A stretch of DNA of 64,000 nt from Acidovorax sp. A1169 (GCF_030704685.1 NZ_JAUZDX010000001.1:620001-684000), one strand, 5' to 3'; counted from the first letter of the stretch, positions 33,349 to 43,474 are shown. Notes: a model not told the origin generated them from the letters alone. Made by a program: numbers and translations.

Positions 33349-34389
33349 ATGACCGATCCCCAACAGCCTGGAATCCCGGGTTCCGACAAGAATTTCCCCC
33401 CGTCGCAGGACCTGTGGTCGCAATCGGCCGCCCCGTCCGGCGCCCGCGCGGCTGTGCAGGAGCCTGGGTGGGAGCGCGCCACGCTGGAGAAGCTGGCCTT
33501 TGCGGCCCTCAGCGAGCAGCGCTCGGCCCGCCGCTGGAAGATCTTTTTCCGCTTTGCCTGGTTGTTCCTGATCCTCGCGCTGGCCTGGGGCGCCATGCGC
33601 CAGGCATCGACCGGCGCAAGCAAGAGCACGCCGCACACGGCGGTGGTGGACATCAAGGGTGAAATCGCTTCGGGTGCCGAGGCCAGTGCCGAGTTTGTGG
33701 TGGCCGCCATGCGCAGCGCCTTCGAGGACGAGGGCTCTCAGGCCGTGGTGCTGCTGATCAACTCGCCGGGCGGCAGCCCGGTGCAGGCCGGCATCATCAA
33801 CGACGAGATCGTGCGCCTGAAGGCCAAGTACAACAAGCCGGTGTATGCCGTGGTCGAGGAGACCTGTGCCTCGGCTGCCTATTACATCGCTGCGGCGGCG
33901 GATGAAATCTTCGTGGACAAGGCCAGCATCGTGGGCAGCATCGGCGTGCTGATGGATGGCTTTGGCTTCACCGGCATCATGGAAAAGCTCGGTGTCGAGC
34001 GCCGCCTGCTCACGGCGGGCGAGAACAAGGGTTTCCTCGATCCTTTCAGTCCCCAGACCGAAAAGCAGCGCGAATACGCGCAGGCCATGCTCAACCAGAT
34101 CCACCAGCAGTTCATCGGCGTGGTGAAGGCGGGTCGGGGCGACCGGCTCAAGGTCACGCCCGAAACTTTCAGCGGCCTGTTCTGGACCGGCCAGCAGGCT
34201 GTGGAGATGGGCCTGGCCGACAAGCTCGGCAACCTCGACTACGTTGCGCGCGAGGTGGTCAAGGCCGAGGAGATCATCGACTACACGCGCCGTGACAACG
34301 TGGCCGAGCGCCTGGCCAAGCGCTTTGGCGCGGCCATGGGCATCGGCGCCGCCAAGGCGATGATGTCTGCCGGGCCGCAGCTGCGCTGA
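33349..34389 (+). CDS. Inner-membrane S49 (SppA-like) signal peptide peptidase
   Basis: This encodes 346 residues from ATG 33349. One membrane span is at about 65-83. The protease domain has NSPGGSP, nucleophile Ser175 (ETCASAAYY) and general base Lys227 (AGENKGF); the 52-residue spacing equals that of short SppA enzymes. The family cuts remnant signal peptides in the membrane. Length corresponds to the single-domain type, not the double-size E. coli SppA. Confidence 0.9.
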   Translation: MTDPQQPGIPGSDKNFPPSQDLWSQSAAPSGARAAVQEPGWERATLEKLAFAALSEQRSARRWKIFFRFAWLFLILALAWGAMRQASTGASKSTPHTAVVDIKGEIASGAEASAEFVVAAMRSAFEDEGSQAVVLLINSPGGSPVQAGIINDEIVRLKAKYNKPVYAVVEETCASAAYYIAAAADEIFVDKASIVGSIGVLMDGFGFTGIMEKLGVERRLLTAGENKGFLDPFSPQTEKQREYAQAMLNQIHQQFIGVVKAGRGDRLKVTPETFSGLFWTGQQAVEMGLADKLGNLDYVAREVVKAEEIIDYTRRDNVAERLAKRFGAAMGIGAAKAMMSAGPQLR

Positions 34390-35574
34390 TCAGGAATCCA
34401 GTCCGCCAGCCTTGCGCTGGCGCGATCCGTCTTCGAGGATGGTGTCGTCGGCCATCAGCTTGCCTGACTCGTCCCACTGCCTGCGCGCCTCCAGCCGGGT
34501 GCGGCCCCGGGCATAGGGCGCTGTGTAGCGGTCTTCCTGGGCCATGCGACCATTGGCATGGAACTGCTGCTGCGCACCGGTGGGAAACTGCTCGGCGGTT
34601 AGCAGCTCCCGGCGCCTGAGCCGACCTTCGTCGTCGCGCAGTTCGCGCTGGATGCGCGTGGCTTCTCCGTTGCCCGTCATCGTTGAGCGTTCACGTGCCG
34701 CCCCGTTGAGGTACCAGCGCTCGAGCAACACTTCGCGGCCGTTGGCATAGCCATGCTGTTCGATCAATTGGCCCGTGCTGCCAAATCGGCGCAGGCTGTG
34801 CAGTGGCCCACGGGTGTCGCGCAGGAAGCGCTGGGGCTCATCGGGGGCAAAGATACGTTCCTCGCGCAGCACGCTCTTGCCGCCCTCGGTGAAAAAGCTG
34901 CGGTGCACGCGCCGGCCTTCCTCGTAAAGCATCTGCTGCGCCACCACGCCGTCGCTCGTCCACTCGGTGGACAGCAGCAGTCGACCCTGGTCGTAGCGCA
35001 CCTGGCCGGCCCTGGTGCCAGCACCCGTATACAGCAGGGTGTCCGCAGCGCCTTCCAAACCGCAGGGCTTGCGGTCTTCGGGCAGGACGCTGGCGCGCGG
35101 GCATTGCAGCCGCGTGGGCTGGCCAGCGGCGTTGTATTCGATGGCGAATTGCTCCTGCCCTGCGGCATGGAAGGAAAGGCGCTCGGGTCGGCCATTGGCA
35201 TCGAAGCGGCGCACGGCCCCGACCGTGCCGCCGTTTTCGGCGAATTCCTCGCGCTTAAGTTGACCATTGGGCCAGAACTCGGCCACGCGGCCCTGGCTGT
35301 TGCCGCGCTCGTTCACGCTGCGCTCGCGCGTGAGCTTGCCCTCGCGGTCGAAAAAGCGCTCCCGGCCCAGGTACTTGCCGTCCTTGAGCTCCTGCTCGCG
35401 CTGCAACTGGCCGGTGTTTTCGTCGCGGCAGCGCAGCAAGCCGGTCAGCCCCGCGGTTTCGGCGCCGTTGGACGGGTTGACGCTCTTGCCGTTGAATTCG
35501 CAGCGGATGTTGGCGTGTGCGCCCGTGGCACAGGTGCCCAGGGCAAGGAGCAGAAGGGCGGAGAGGCGTTGCAT
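34390..35574 (-). CDS. Exported YwqK/MORN-repeat-like protein
   Basis: The protein has 394 residues from the ATG at 35574, with a signal peptide of about 22 residues (LSALLLLALGTCATGAHA). The mature part is a run of about ten beta-hairpin repeats of the form xGxLxREExFxxNG, such as FDREGKLTRERSVNERGNSQG and WPNGQLKREEFAENG, typical of the YwqK antitoxin-like family. Despite the family name no toxin gene is adjacent. The role is not known; an envelope scaffold is possible. Confidence 0.78.
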   Translation of the reverse strand: MQRLSALLLLALGTCATGAHANIRCEFNGKSVNPSNGAETAGLTGLLRCRDENTGQLQREQELKDGKYLGRERFFDREGKLTRERSVNERGNSQGRVAEFWPNGQLKREEFAENGGTVGAVRRFDANGRPERLSFHAAGQEQFAIEYNAAGQPTRLQCPRASVLPEDRKPCGLEGAADTLLYTGAGTRAGQVRYDQGRLLLSTEWTSDGVVAQQMLYEEGRRVHRSFFTEGGKSVLREERIFAPDEPQRFLRDTRGPLHSLRRFGSTGQLIEQHGYANGREVLLERWYLNGAARERSTMTGNGEATRIQRELRDDEGRLRRRELLTAEQFPTGAQQQFHANGRMAQEDRYTAPYARGRTRLEARRQWDESGKLMADDTILEDGSRQRKAGGLDS

Positions 35575-35588
35575 GGCATGGAGCGGGC

Positions 35589-36404
35589 TCAGCGGCCCAG
35601 GGCAAACACGATGGGGGTGCGGTTGCTGGGTACCAGGGGCTGGGCACGCCACTGGCGCACGAGCTGGCTGCGGATCTGGGCGCTGGGCAGCGTCAGGCCG
35701 CTGGCCAGTGCCAGGCGGGTGTGGGGCTGAAGGGTCTGCACCAGGGCCTGCCAGAGCGCGGGGTTGCGGTAGGGCGTCTCAATGAACAGCTGGGTCTGGC
35801 CGGTCTTGAGGGCCAGGGATTCGAGCTCGCGGATGCGCTGCGTGCGTTCCTGTCCATCCTGTGGCAGGTAGCCGGCAAAGGCAAAGCTCTGGCCATTCAG
35901 GCCGCTGGCGGCCAGGGCCAATAGCAGCGAGACAGGGCCGACCAGTGGCACCACGGGAATGCCCAGGTCATGCGCGGCGCGCACCACGGACGAGCCTGGG
36001 TCGGCGACGGCAGGCATGCCGGCCTCGCTGACCAGGCCCATGGCGTGCCCGGCAAGTGCCGGGGCCAGCAAGGGCTTGGCGTCGAACGTGGCGGAGCCCT
36101 TGTCTCCGTGGTCGCCCTTCTTGTGCACCTCGCGCGGCAGCTCGGTGATCTGTTGCTGCTGCACAGGCGTTGCCAGTGGGTGCAGGGCATCGATGCGCTT
36201 CAGGTAGGCACGGGTGCTCTTGGCGTTCTCGCAGATCCAATGGGTGAGTTGCGCGGCCTGCTGCAGGGTGCCTGCGGGCAGGGCGTCCTGCAGCGGCGCC
36301 TCCACGTCGCAGCCGAAGTCGAGGGGGGCGGGCACCAGGTACAGCGTGCCGCTGGCGGCGGCGCCGGATGGTGCATCCGTGGGGGTGGCGGGGCGGGTGC
36401 TCAT
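35589..36404 (-). CDS. SAM-dependent methyltransferase, tetrapyrrole-methylase fold (RsmI-like paralogue)
   Basis: This encodes 271 residues. The SAM site is marked by EAGMPAVADPGSSVVRAAHDLGIPVVPLVGPVSLLLALAASG, and the later FAFAGYLPQDGQERTQRIRELE and QLFIETPYRN blocks match RsmI/YraL relatives. The usual SDAGTP signature is replaced by SEAGMP, and an N-terminal extension is present, so it is a paralogue and not the standard 16S rRNA C1402 enzyme. It overlaps the maf gene by 4 bp. Confidence 0.8.
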   Translation of the reverse strand: MSTRPATPTDAPSGAAASGTLYLVPAPLDFGCDVEAPLQDALPAGTLQQAAQLTHWICENAKSTRAYLKRIDALHPLATPVQQQQITELPREVHKKGDHGDKGSATFDAKPLLAPALAGHAMGLVSEAGMPAVADPGSSVVRAAHDLGIPVVPLVGPVSLLLALAASGLNGQSFAFAGYLPQDGQERTQRIRELESLALKTGQTQLFIETPYRNPALWQALVQTLQPHTRLALASGLTLPSAQIRSQLVRQWRAQPLVPSNRTPIVFALGR

Positions 36405-37000
36405 GGCAGAACCACCCCGGCAGCGCGCAGCATGCGGCAGGTGCGGATCAGCGGCAGGCCGATGAGGGCCGTGGGGTCGTCGCTGTGGATGGCCTCCAGC
36501 AGGGCGATGCCCAGGCCTTCGCTTTTGGCGCTGCCGGCGCAGTCGTAGGGCTGCTCGGCGCGCAGGTAGCGCTCGATTTCATCGTCCGACAGGTCGCGAA
36601 AGCGCACTTCCACGGGGGCGATGTCCACCTGCTCGAAGCCGCTGGCCTGGCACACGGTGGCCACGGCGGTCTGGAAGATGACGGTCTGCCCGCGCATCTG
36701 GCGCAGCTGCTGCACGGCGCGCTCGTGGGTGCCTGGCTTGCCCAGCGGCTGGCCGGCCAGGTCGGCGACCTGGTCGGAGCCGATGACCACGGCCTCGGGA
36801 TAAAGGCGTGCCACGGCCCGGGCCTTGGCCAAAGCCAGGCGCAAAGCCAGATCGCGCGGTGCCTCGCCCGGGCCGGGGGTTTCGTCCACCTCCGGCGAGG
36901 CGACCTCGAAAGGCAGGTTCAGGCGCGAGAGCAGTTCGCGGCGGTAGCGGGAGGTGGAGCCCAATACCACAGGGCGTTGCAGGGCAGGGGATTGATGCAT
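36401..37000 (-). CDS. Maf-family nucleotide pyrophosphatase (YceF-like)
   Basis: The protein has 199 residues. LGSTSRYRRELLSRL is the Maf P-loop-like start, VASPEVDETPGPGE and VIGSDQVADLAGQPLGKPG complete the active site. By family it hydrolyses modified nucleoside triphosphates such as m7GTP. Its position next to yceD-rpmF-plsX supports YceF over the YhdE type. The start lies on a promoter-like element for the divergent yceD operon. Confidence 0.88.
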   Translation of the reverse strand: MHQSPALQRPVVLGSTSRYRRELLSRLNLPFEVASPEVDETPGPGEAPRDLALRLALAKARAVARLYPEAVVIGSDQVADLAGQPLGKPGTHERAVQQLRQMRGQTVIFQTAVATVCQASGFEQVDIAPVEVRFRDLSDDEIERYLRAEQPYDCAGSAKSEGLGIALLEAIHSDDPTALIGLPLIRTCRMLRAAGVVLP

Positions 37001-37019
37001 TCGCTGATTCTCTTACACT
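36992..37019 (+). promoter_or_regulatory. Promoter of yceD, possibly leaderless
   Basis: TTGATG (36992-36997), a 16-bp spacer and TACACT (37014-37019) sit so close that the expected start, seven bases downstream, falls at the A of the yceD ATG. There is no ribosome site before that ATG, which fits a leaderless mRNA. Confidence 0.45.
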
Positions 37020-37025
37020 GCCGCC

Positions 37026-37577
37026 ATGACCAAGGAATTCTCAGTGGACCGGCTCGACGTCAAAGCGTTTGCTTTGGCCGGCGCGCGCCTGGCCGGCCAT
37101 GATTCCCTTTTGAAGTATGAGCGCCTGGCCCAGGAGGCCCGGGGGCTGCACCCCGACCTGCTGGTGGACTGGCAGGCGCAGGGAGAAGTGCGCACGGCGC
37201 TCGGTGGCGCGGGCCAGGTGTGGCTGGTGCTCAAGGTGCGTGCGTCCTTTCCCATGGAATGCCAGCGCTGCCTCACGCCGGTGGATGTGCCGCTGGAGGT
37301 GGACCGCGCGTTTCGCTTCGTGGCCGACGAGGCTACCGCCGAAGCCCTGGACGACGAGAGCGAAGAGGACTTGCTGGCAATGACCCGTGAGTTCGACCTG
37401 CACGAGTTGATCGAGGACGAGTTGCTCATGGCGCTGCCAGTGGTGCCCAAGCATGACGAGTGCCCGACGGCTGTGCCGTTGGCATCGACGGACGATGATT
37501 TCGAGGCGGCAAGCGCCGACAAGCCCAATCCTTTTGCAGCGTTGGCAGGCCTCAAAAAAGACCGCAAGGGACACTGA
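37026..37577 (+). CDS. yceD: YceD/DUF177 family protein (23S rRNA accumulation protein)
   Basis: This encodes 183 residues with the family core FPMECQRCLTPVDVPLEVDRAFRFV and an acidic stretch DDESEEDLL. A CxxC pair sits in CQRC. It normally precedes rpmF; in E. coli the YceD product affects 23S rRNA levels. The C-terminal end (NPFAALAGLKKDRKGH) is conserved. It is the first gene of the rpmF-plsX-fab block. Confidence 0.92.
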   Translation: MTKEFSVDRLDVKAFALAGARLAGHDSLLKYERLAQEARGLHPDLLVDWQAQGEVRTALGGAGQVWLVLKVRASFPMECQRCLTPVDVPLEVDRAFRFVADEATAEALDDESEEDLLAMTREFDLHELIEDELLMALPVVPKHDECPTAVPLASTDDDFEAASADKPNPFAALAGLKKDRKGH

Positions 37578-37589
37578 ATCCATTTGGGA

Positions 37590-37595
37590 TATAAT
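37590..37595 (+). promoter_or_regulatory. Consensus -10 element before rpmF
   Basis: TATAAT lies 80 bp before the rpmF start and 12 bp after the yceD stop. A good -35 box is not evident. It would give rpmF its own transcript besides readthrough from yceD. Confidence 0.4.
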
Positions 37596-37675
37596 CGAGG
37601 GCTTCGCGCGAATCCCCTCGTGTCTTCTATGGGCTCATCGCGTATTTACCAACCTATTTAAGACCAGGAGCCATC

Positions 37676-37858
37676 ATGGCCGTTCAGCAAAACAAAAAGT
37701 CCCCTTCCAAGCGCGGTATGCACCGCTCGCACAATGCCCTGAATGTGCCAGGCATTGCGGTGGAACCCACCACCGGCGAAACCCATCTGCGCCACCACAT
37801 CAGCCCCAACGGTTTCTACCGCGGCCGCCAGGTGCTCAAAAACAAGTCTGAAGCCTGA
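37676..37858 (+). CDS. rpmF: Ribosomal protein bL32
   Basis: The protein has 60 residues: [21 protein letters not shown] at the start, then [22 protein letters not shown]. This is the typical bL32 sequence without zinc cysteines. A ribosome site AGGAG lies nine bases upstream. It is followed by a terminator-like hairpin before plsX. Confidence 0.98.
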   Translation: MAVQQNKKSPSKRGMHRSHNALNVPGIAVEPTTGETHLRHHISPNGFYRGRQVLKNKSEA

Positions 37859-37873
37859 CCTTCAGTACCCTTC

Positions 37874-37916
37874 AAAGGCCCGTAGCTACGGATTCTGTAG
37901 CGCGGGCCTTTGTTTT
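37874..37916 (+). terminator. Terminator or attenuator between rpmF and plsX
   Basis: AAAGGCCCG (37874-37882) pairs with CGGGCCTTT (37903-37911); inside, GCTAC pairs with GTAGC. TTTGTTTT follows. This can limit readthrough from the ribosomal protein gene into lipid synthesis. Confidence 0.7.
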
Positions 37917-37966
37917 GACCGTTGTATCCATCTTCCGGCCAGCGCAGTTGGCCGGACAAGTCGCCC

Positions 37967-39022
37967 ATGATCACACTGGCTGTTGACTGCATGGGGGGCG
38001 ATCACGGCCCCCGCGTCACGCTCGCGGCGTGCCGTCAGTTCCTTGGCAATCACCCGGATGCCCGCTTGCTGCTGGTCGGCCTGGCGGACAGCCTGAAGGA
38101 TTTCTCCCACGACCGCGCCACCATCGTCCCTGCCACCGAGGTGGTGGCCATGGACGATCCGGTCGAGGTGGCCCTGCGCCGCAAAAAAGACTCTTCCATG
38201 CGCGTGGCCATTCAGCAGGTCAAGGATGGCACTGCGGGGGCGGCGGTTTCTGCCGGCAATACCGGCGCCCTGATGGCCATTGCGCGCTACCTGCTCAAGA
38301 CCCTGGACGGCATCGACCGGCCTGCCATCGCCACCCAATTGCCCAACAACCAGGGGCGCGCCACCACGGTGCTCGATCTGGGTGCCAATGTGGACTGCTC
38401 GGCAGAGCATCTGCTGCAGTTTGCGGTGATGGGTTCGGCCCTGGTGTCGGCCCTGCGCGATGATGGCGGCGAGCCCACCGTCGGGCTGCTCAATATTGGT
38501 GAAGAGATCATCAAAGGCAGCGAAGTCATCAAAAAAGCGGGTGAACTGCTGCGATCTGCTGCCGAAGCGGGTGATCTCAACTTCTACGGCAATGTTGAAG
38601 GCAATGACATTTTCAAGGGCACGGTGGACATCGTGGTCTGTGACGGCTTTGTCGGCAACGTGGCGCTCAAGGCCAGCGAAGGGGTGGCTGCAATGGTGAT
38701 AGGGGGGCTCAAAAATGAGTTCTCCCGCAATATCTTCACAAAAGCTGCTGCCATCGTCGCTTATCCGGTGCTAAAGGCGCTCATGATTCGCATGGATTAC
38801 CGACGCTACAACGGCGCGGCGCTTTTGGGGCTGCGTGGACTGGTGTTCAAGAGCCATGGCTCGGCCGATGCCATGGCCTTCGAGCAGGCCTTGAACCGGG
38901 CGTATGATGCAGCCCGCAACAACCTGCTCGACCGTGTCCGGACCCGGATTGCGCACGCGGCGCCGCTCCTGGCCCCTGCCGATGCCCAGCCCAGGCCTGC
39001 TGCGGCGACGACGACACATTAA
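37967..39022 (+). CDS. plsX: Phosphate acyltransferase PlsX
   Basis: This encodes 351 residues starting [14 protein letters not shown]. Family blocks include [32 protein letters not shown] and [17 protein letters not shown]. PlsX converts acyl-ACP to acyl-phosphate, the first step toward phosphatidic acid with PlsY. Its TAA overlaps the fabH ATG by one base. Confidence 0.96.
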   Translation: MITLAVDCMGGDHGPRVTLAACRQFLGNHPDARLLLVGLADSLKDFSHDRATIVPATEVVAMDDPVEVALRRKKDSSMRVAIQQVKDGTAGAAVSAGNTGALMAIARYLLKTLDGIDRPAIATQLPNNQGRATTVLDLGANVDCSAEHLLQFAVMGSALVSALRDDGGEPTVGLLNIGEEIIKGSEVIKKAGELLRSAAEAGDLNFYGNVEGNDIFKGTVDIVVCDGFVGNVALKASEGVAAMVIGGLKNEFSRNIFTKAAAIVAYPVLKALMIRMDYRRYNGAALLGLRGLVFKSHGSADAMAFEQALNRAYDAARNNLLDRVRTRIAHAAPLLAPADAQPRPAAATTTH

Positions 39023-39999
39023 TGAGACGCTATTCCCGCATCACCGGCACTGGCAGCTATCTGCCACCGCGCCGGCTCACGAATGCCGACCTCGTGGCCG
39101 AGCTGGCCCGCGATGGCATCGAAACCTCGGACGAGTGGATCGTTGAGCGCACGGGGATCCGGGCGCGGCATTTCGCCGCCCCTGATGTGACGGCCAGCGA
39201 CCTGGGTCTCGAAGCTGCTCGCAACGCCTTGCAGGCTGCGGGCCTGCAAGCGCAGGACATCGACCTGATCATCGTCGCCACGTCCACGCCGGACATGGTG
39301 TTTCCCTCGGTCGCTTGCATCCTGCAGCACAAGCTGGGTGCCAATGGTTGCCCGGCGTTCGATGTGCAGGCCGTGTGCAGCGGTTTTGTCTATGCATTGG
39401 CCGTGGCCGATTCGATGATCCAGACCGGCGCGGCGAACCGTGCCCTGGTGATTGGCGCCGAAGTCTTCAGCCGCATCCTGGATTTCAAGGACCGGACCAC
39501 CTGCGTGCTGTTCGGTGATGGTGCCGGTGCCGTGGTGCTGGAGGCGTCCGAGACGCCCGGCATCCTGTCGAGTGACCTGCATGCCGATGGCAAGCATGTG
39601 GGCATCCTGTGCGTGCCGGGCAATGTCTCGGGTGGCCAGGTGCTGGGCGACCCGGTGCTCAAGATGGACGGCCAGGCCGTGTTCAAGCTGGCCGTGGGCG
39701 TGCTGGAAAAGGCCGCCCATGCCGCGCTGGCCAAGGCTGGCATGACCGAAGCCGATGTGGACTGGCTGATCCCCCATCAGGCCAACATCCGCATCATGCA
39801 GGGCACGGCCCGCAAGCTCAAGCTGTCGATGGACAAGGTGGTGGTCACGGTGGACCAGCATGGCAACACCTCGGCTGCATCGATTCCCCTGGCGCTCGAC
39901 CATGCGGTGCGCAGCGGGCAGGTCAAGAAGGGTGAAACGCTGCTGCTCGAAGGCGTGGGCGGTGGGTTCACCTGGGGTGCCGTGCTCCTGAAGCTGTAG
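39022..39999 (+). CDS. fabH: Beta-ketoacyl-ACP synthase III
   Basis: The protein has 325 residues. The active-site triad consists of Cys119 (AVCSGF), His in [10 protein letters not shown] and Asn in [12 protein letters not shown]. The acidic start [14 protein letters not shown] is typical. It condenses acetyl-CoA with malonyl-ACP to initiate fatty-acid synthesis. A CCGCCC-TT-GGGCGG hairpin follows in the 56-bp gap before fabD. Confidence 0.97.
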   Translation: MRRYSRITGTGSYLPPRRLTNADLVAELARDGIETSDEWIVERTGIRARHFAAPDVTASDLGLEAARNALQAAGLQAQDIDLIIVATSTPDMVFPSVACILQHKLGANGCPAFDVQAVCSGFVYALAVADSMIQTGAANRALVIGAEVFSRILDFKDRTTCVLFGDGAGAVVLEASETPGILSSDLHADGKHVGILCVPGNVSGGQVLGDPVLKMDGQAVFKLAVGVLEKAAHAALAKAGMTEADVDWLIPHQANIRIMQGTARKLKLSMDKVVVTVDQHGNTSAASIPLALDHAVRSGQVKKGETLLLEGVGGGFTWGAVLLKL

Positions 40000-40055
40000 C
40001 CTGCCGCCCTTGGGCGGTCTGCAGAACCCGATTCCTTTTATCTACCTGTGCTGGC

Positions 40056-41006
40056 ATGAAGTCATTTGCATTTGTTTTTCCCGGGCAGGGCTCGCAGTCG
40101 GTCGGCATGCTCGACGGTTGGGGTGACCACCCTGCGGTTGCCGAGACCCTGCGCGAAGCCTCGGATGCGCTGGGCGAGGACATTGCCCTCCTGATCAAGG
40201 AAGGCCCCAAAGAGGCGCTGGCCCTGACCACCAACACCCAGCCCGTGATGCTGGCCGCCGGTGTGGCGGCATGGCGCGTGTGGCGTGCCGAAGGTGGCGC
40301 TCTGCCAGTGGCCCTTGCCGGGCACTCGCTGGGCGAGTATTCGGCGCTGGTTGCTGCAGGCGTGCTGACGCTGTCGCAGGCTGCGCCCCTGGTGCGCCTG
40401 CGTGCTGCCGCCATGCAGGAGGCGGTGCCTGTGGGGACCGGTGCCATGGCGGCCATCCTGGGCATGGAGGCTTCCAGGGTCATCGCCGGGTGCGCCGAGG
40501 CTGCGGCCACGTTCGGTGCGGGCAGCGCCGAGGTGGTGGAGGCTGTGAACTTCAATGACCCGATCCAGACTGTGATTGCGGGCACCAAGGCGGCGGTGGA
40601 CAAGGCCTGCGAGGTGCTCAAGGCCGGCGGCGCCAAGCGTGCGCTCCTGCTGCCGGTGTCGGCGCCTTTCCATTCGAGCCTGATGAAGCCCGCAGCCGAC
40701 AAGCTGCGAGAGGCTCTGGCTGCGGTGGTGCTGGCGGCGCCCGCCATTCCCGTGGTCAACAACGTGGATGTGGCGGTGCATAGCGATGCCGACGCGATCC
40801 GTGATGCCCTGGTGCGCCAGGCCTTTGGTGCCGTGCGCTGGGTGGAGTGCGTGCAGGCGCTCAAGGCGCGCGGCGTGACGCACATTGTGGAGTGTGGCCC
40901 CGGCAAGGTGTTGGCGGGCCTGACCAAGCGCATCGACCCCGAACTGGTCGGTGCCGCAGTATTTGACACGGCCTCGCTGGCCGAAGCACGGGAGTTGCTG
41001 GCATGA
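40056..41006 (+). CDS. fabD: Malonyl-CoA:ACP transacylase
   Basis: This encodes 316 residues. FPGQGSQSVGM starts it; nucleophile Ser91 lies in GHSLGEYSAL; the His in APFHSSLM is the partner base. It loads malonyl groups onto ACP. Its stop overlaps fabG by 4 bp, so the two are coupled. Confidence 0.97.
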   Translation: MKSFAFVFPGQGSQSVGMLDGWGDHPAVAETLREASDALGEDIALLIKEGPKEALALTTNTQPVMLAAGVAAWRVWRAEGGALPVALAGHSLGEYSALVAAGVLTLSQAAPLVRLRAAAMQEAVPVGTGAMAAILGMEASRVIAGCAEAAATFGAGSAEVVEAVNFNDPIQTVIAGTKAAVDKACEVLKAGGAKRALLLPVSAPFHSSLMKPAADKLREALAAVVLAAPAIPVVNNVDVAVHSDADAIRDALVRQAFGAVRWVECVQALKARGVTHIVECGPGKVLAGLTKRIDPELVGAAVFDTASLAEARELLA

Positions 41007-41749
41007 CGGAAACTGTTCAAATCGCCCAGGTGGCCCTGGTCACTGGCGCATCGCGCGGCATCGGTGCGGCGATCGCACTGGAACTGGCCGTGCGCGGCTA
41101 CCAGGTGGTCGGCACGGCCACTACCGATGACGGCGCTGCCCGCATCTCGGCGGCCCTGGCGGCCTACCCGGGCTCCAAGGGGGTCAATCTCAACGTGAAC
41201 GACGGTGCGGCCATCGAGGCCACCATCGACGCCATCGTGAAACAGCAGGGCGGCCTGCATGTGCTGGTGAACAACGCCGGCATCACGCGCGACACCCTGG
41301 CCATGCGCATGAAGGATGACGACTGGGATGCGGTGCTGGACACCAACCTCAAGGCGGTCTTTCGCGTGAGCCGCGCCGCCATCCGTCCCATGATGAAGCA
41401 GCGCTTCGGGCGCATCATCAGCATCACCAGCGTGGTCGGTGCATCGGGCAATCCAGGCCAGGCCAACTACGCTGCTGCCAAGGCCGGTGTGGCCGGCATG
41501 GCGCGCGCACTGGCGCGTGAGTTGGGCAGCCGCAGCATCACCGTGAACTGCGTGGCCCCTGGATTCATCGAGACCGACATGACCGCAGGCCTGCCCGAAG
41601 AGCAGCAAAAAGCGCTGCGTACGCAGATCGCTTTGGGCCATCTGGGCAAGCCCGAGGACATCGCACATGCGGTCGCCTACCTTGCATCTCGCGAAGCGGG
41701 CTATGTGACCGGGCAGGAGTTGCATGTCAATGGCGGCATGTACATGTAA
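41003..41749 (+). CDS. fabG: 3-oxoacyl-ACP reductase
   Basis: The protein has 248 residues of the short-chain dehydrogenase fold. NADPH motif GASRGIG is at 15-21, NNAG near 90, and catalytic Tyr156 and Lys160 in NYAAAKAG. It reduces beta-ketoacyl-ACP in each elongation cycle. A TAGAAT element (41814-41819) in the gap after it may give acpP extra transcription. Confidence 0.97.
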   Translation: MTETVQIAQVALVTGASRGIGAAIALELAVRGYQVVGTATTDDGAARISAALAAYPGSKGVNLNVNDGAAIEATIDAIVKQQGGLHVLVNNAGITRDTLAMRMKDDDWDAVLDTNLKAVFRVSRAAIRPMMKQRFGRIISITSVVGASGNPGQANYAAAKAGVAGMARALARELGSRSITVNCVAPGFIETDMTAGLPEEQQKALRTQIALGHLGKPEDIAHAVAYLASREAGYVTGQELHVNGGMYM

Positions 41750-41816
41750 TTGTTGAAAGATAACGCCGGTTCATCCGGACGGCGGGCTGCTGAGGGGCTT
41801 CTCCTTAAGCGGCTAG

Positions 41817-42092
<276 letters not shown>

Positions 42093-42140
42093 GCCGGCGC
42101 ACTGCGCCTGACTTGAGCGATCAGCAGAAGGTTTTTACGC

Positions 42141-43385
42141 ATGAGCCGTCGTCGCGTTGTCGTGACCGGCCTGGGTTGCGTCAGCCCCGTGGGAAACACG
42201 GTGGCCGATGCCTGGGCCAATGTCCTCGCTGGAAATTCCGGCATTGACCTCATCACCAAGTTCGATGCGTCGAACTTTTCCTGCAAGATCGCAGGGGAGG
42301 TCAAGGGGCTTGACCTGGAGTCGTACATCAGCGCCAAGGATGCGCGCGCGATGGACGCCTTCATCCATTTCGGCATTGTCGCGGCAGCGCAGGCCATACA
42401 GGATGCGGGGCTGCCCACCGGAGAGGCGCTGGACGACGAGTTCGCCACGCGCATCGCCTGCGTGATCGGATCCGGAATCGGCGGCCTGCCGCTGATCGAG
42501 GACACCCATGCCGAGCTGACCAACCGCGGACCACGGCGCATCACGCCGTTCTTCGTGCCGGCATCCATCATCAACATGGTGGCGGGCCATGTGTCCATGC
42601 GTTTTGGCTTCAAGGGCCCGAACCTGGCGGTGGTGACGGCCTGCACGACTGGCCTGCACTGCATTGGCGAAGGCGGCCGCATGATCGAGTACGGCGATGC
42701 CGATGTCGTGATTGCCGGCGGTACGGAATCCACGGTGTCGCCGTTGGGCATTGGTGGCTTTGCCGCGATGCGTGCGTTGTCCACCCGCAACGATGACCCC
42801 AAGACGGCGTCGCGTCCCTGGGACAAGGACCGTGATGGCTTCGTGCTGGGTGAGGGTGCTGGCGTGCTGGTGCTCGAAGAGTACGAACACGCCAAGGCCC
42901 GTGGCGCCAAGATCTATGCCGAGCTCAGCGGCTTTGGCATGAGTGCCGATGCCGGGCACATGACCGCGCCGAACATGGACGGCCCGCGCCGTGCCATGAT
43001 CAGCGCCATGCGCAATGCCGGCATCAATCCCGGCGATGTGGGTTACCTGAACGCGCACGGAACCTCCACGCCCCTGGGCGACCTCAACGAGACCAATGCC
43101 ATCAAGGCGGCCCTCGGCGAAGCCGCCTACAAGACGGTGATCAGTTCCACCAAGTCGATGACGGGCCACCTGCTCGGCGGGGCGGGCGGGATCGAAAGCG
43201 TGTTCACCGTACTGGCGTTGCACCACCAGAAGGTGCCGCCGACCATCAACCTGTTCAACCAGGACCCTGAGTGCGATCTCGATTACTGCGCCAACACGGC
43301 CCGTGATGTGAAGATGGACTATGCGCTCAAGAACAACTTCGGCTTCGGTGGGACCAACGGTTCCCTGGTGTTCAAGCGGGTCTGA
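42141..43385 (+). CDS. fabF: Beta-ketoacyl-ACP synthase II
   Basis: The protein has 414 residues. Nucleophile Cys168 is in [15 protein letters not shown]; the two His lie in [11 protein letters not shown] and [10 protein letters not shown]. It elongates acyl-ACP chains and controls temperature-dependent unsaturation. A terminator-like hairpin follows the stop, so it ends the fab operon. Confidence 0.97.
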   Translation: MSRRRVVVTGLGCVSPVGNTVADAWANVLAGNSGIDLITKFDASNFSCKIAGEVKGLDLESYISAKDARAMDAFIHFGIVAAAQAIQDAGLPTGEALDDEFATRIACVIGSGIGGLPLIEDTHAELTNRGPRRITPFFVPASIINMVAGHVSMRFGFKGPNLAVVTACTTGLHCIGEGGRMIEYGDADVVIAGGTESTVSPLGIGGFAAMRALSTRNDDPKTASRPWDKDRDGFVLGEGAGVLVLEEYEHAKARGAKIYAELSGFGMSADAGHMTAPNMDGPRRAMISAMRNAGINPGDVGYLNAHGTSTPLGDLNETNAIKAALGEAAYKTVISSTKSMTGHLLGGAGGIESVFTVLALHHQKVPPTINLFNQDPECDLDYCANTARDVKMDYALKNNFGFGGTNGSLVFKRV

Positions 43386-43392
43386 CGGCTTG

Positions 43393-43420
43393 ATGCCAGT
43401 GCCCTTGCGGGCGCTGGCAT
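43393..43420 (+). terminator. Terminator-like hairpin after fabF
   Basis: ATGCCAGTGCCC and GGGCGCTGGCAT form a 12-bp stem (one G-T pair) with loop TTGC. Only a short T run (GCTGTTTGC) follows, so termination may be partial. Confidence 0.5.
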
Positions 43421-43474
43421 GCTGTTTGCGGCAAACTGCAGGACGATGATGCACCTGCATTCCCCCTCCTTTCC

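Noticed and set aside
34390-35574. Antitoxin of a toxin-antitoxin pair, from the YwqK family name
   Set aside because: It has a signal peptide and no toxin gene beside it; only the repeat type is shared.
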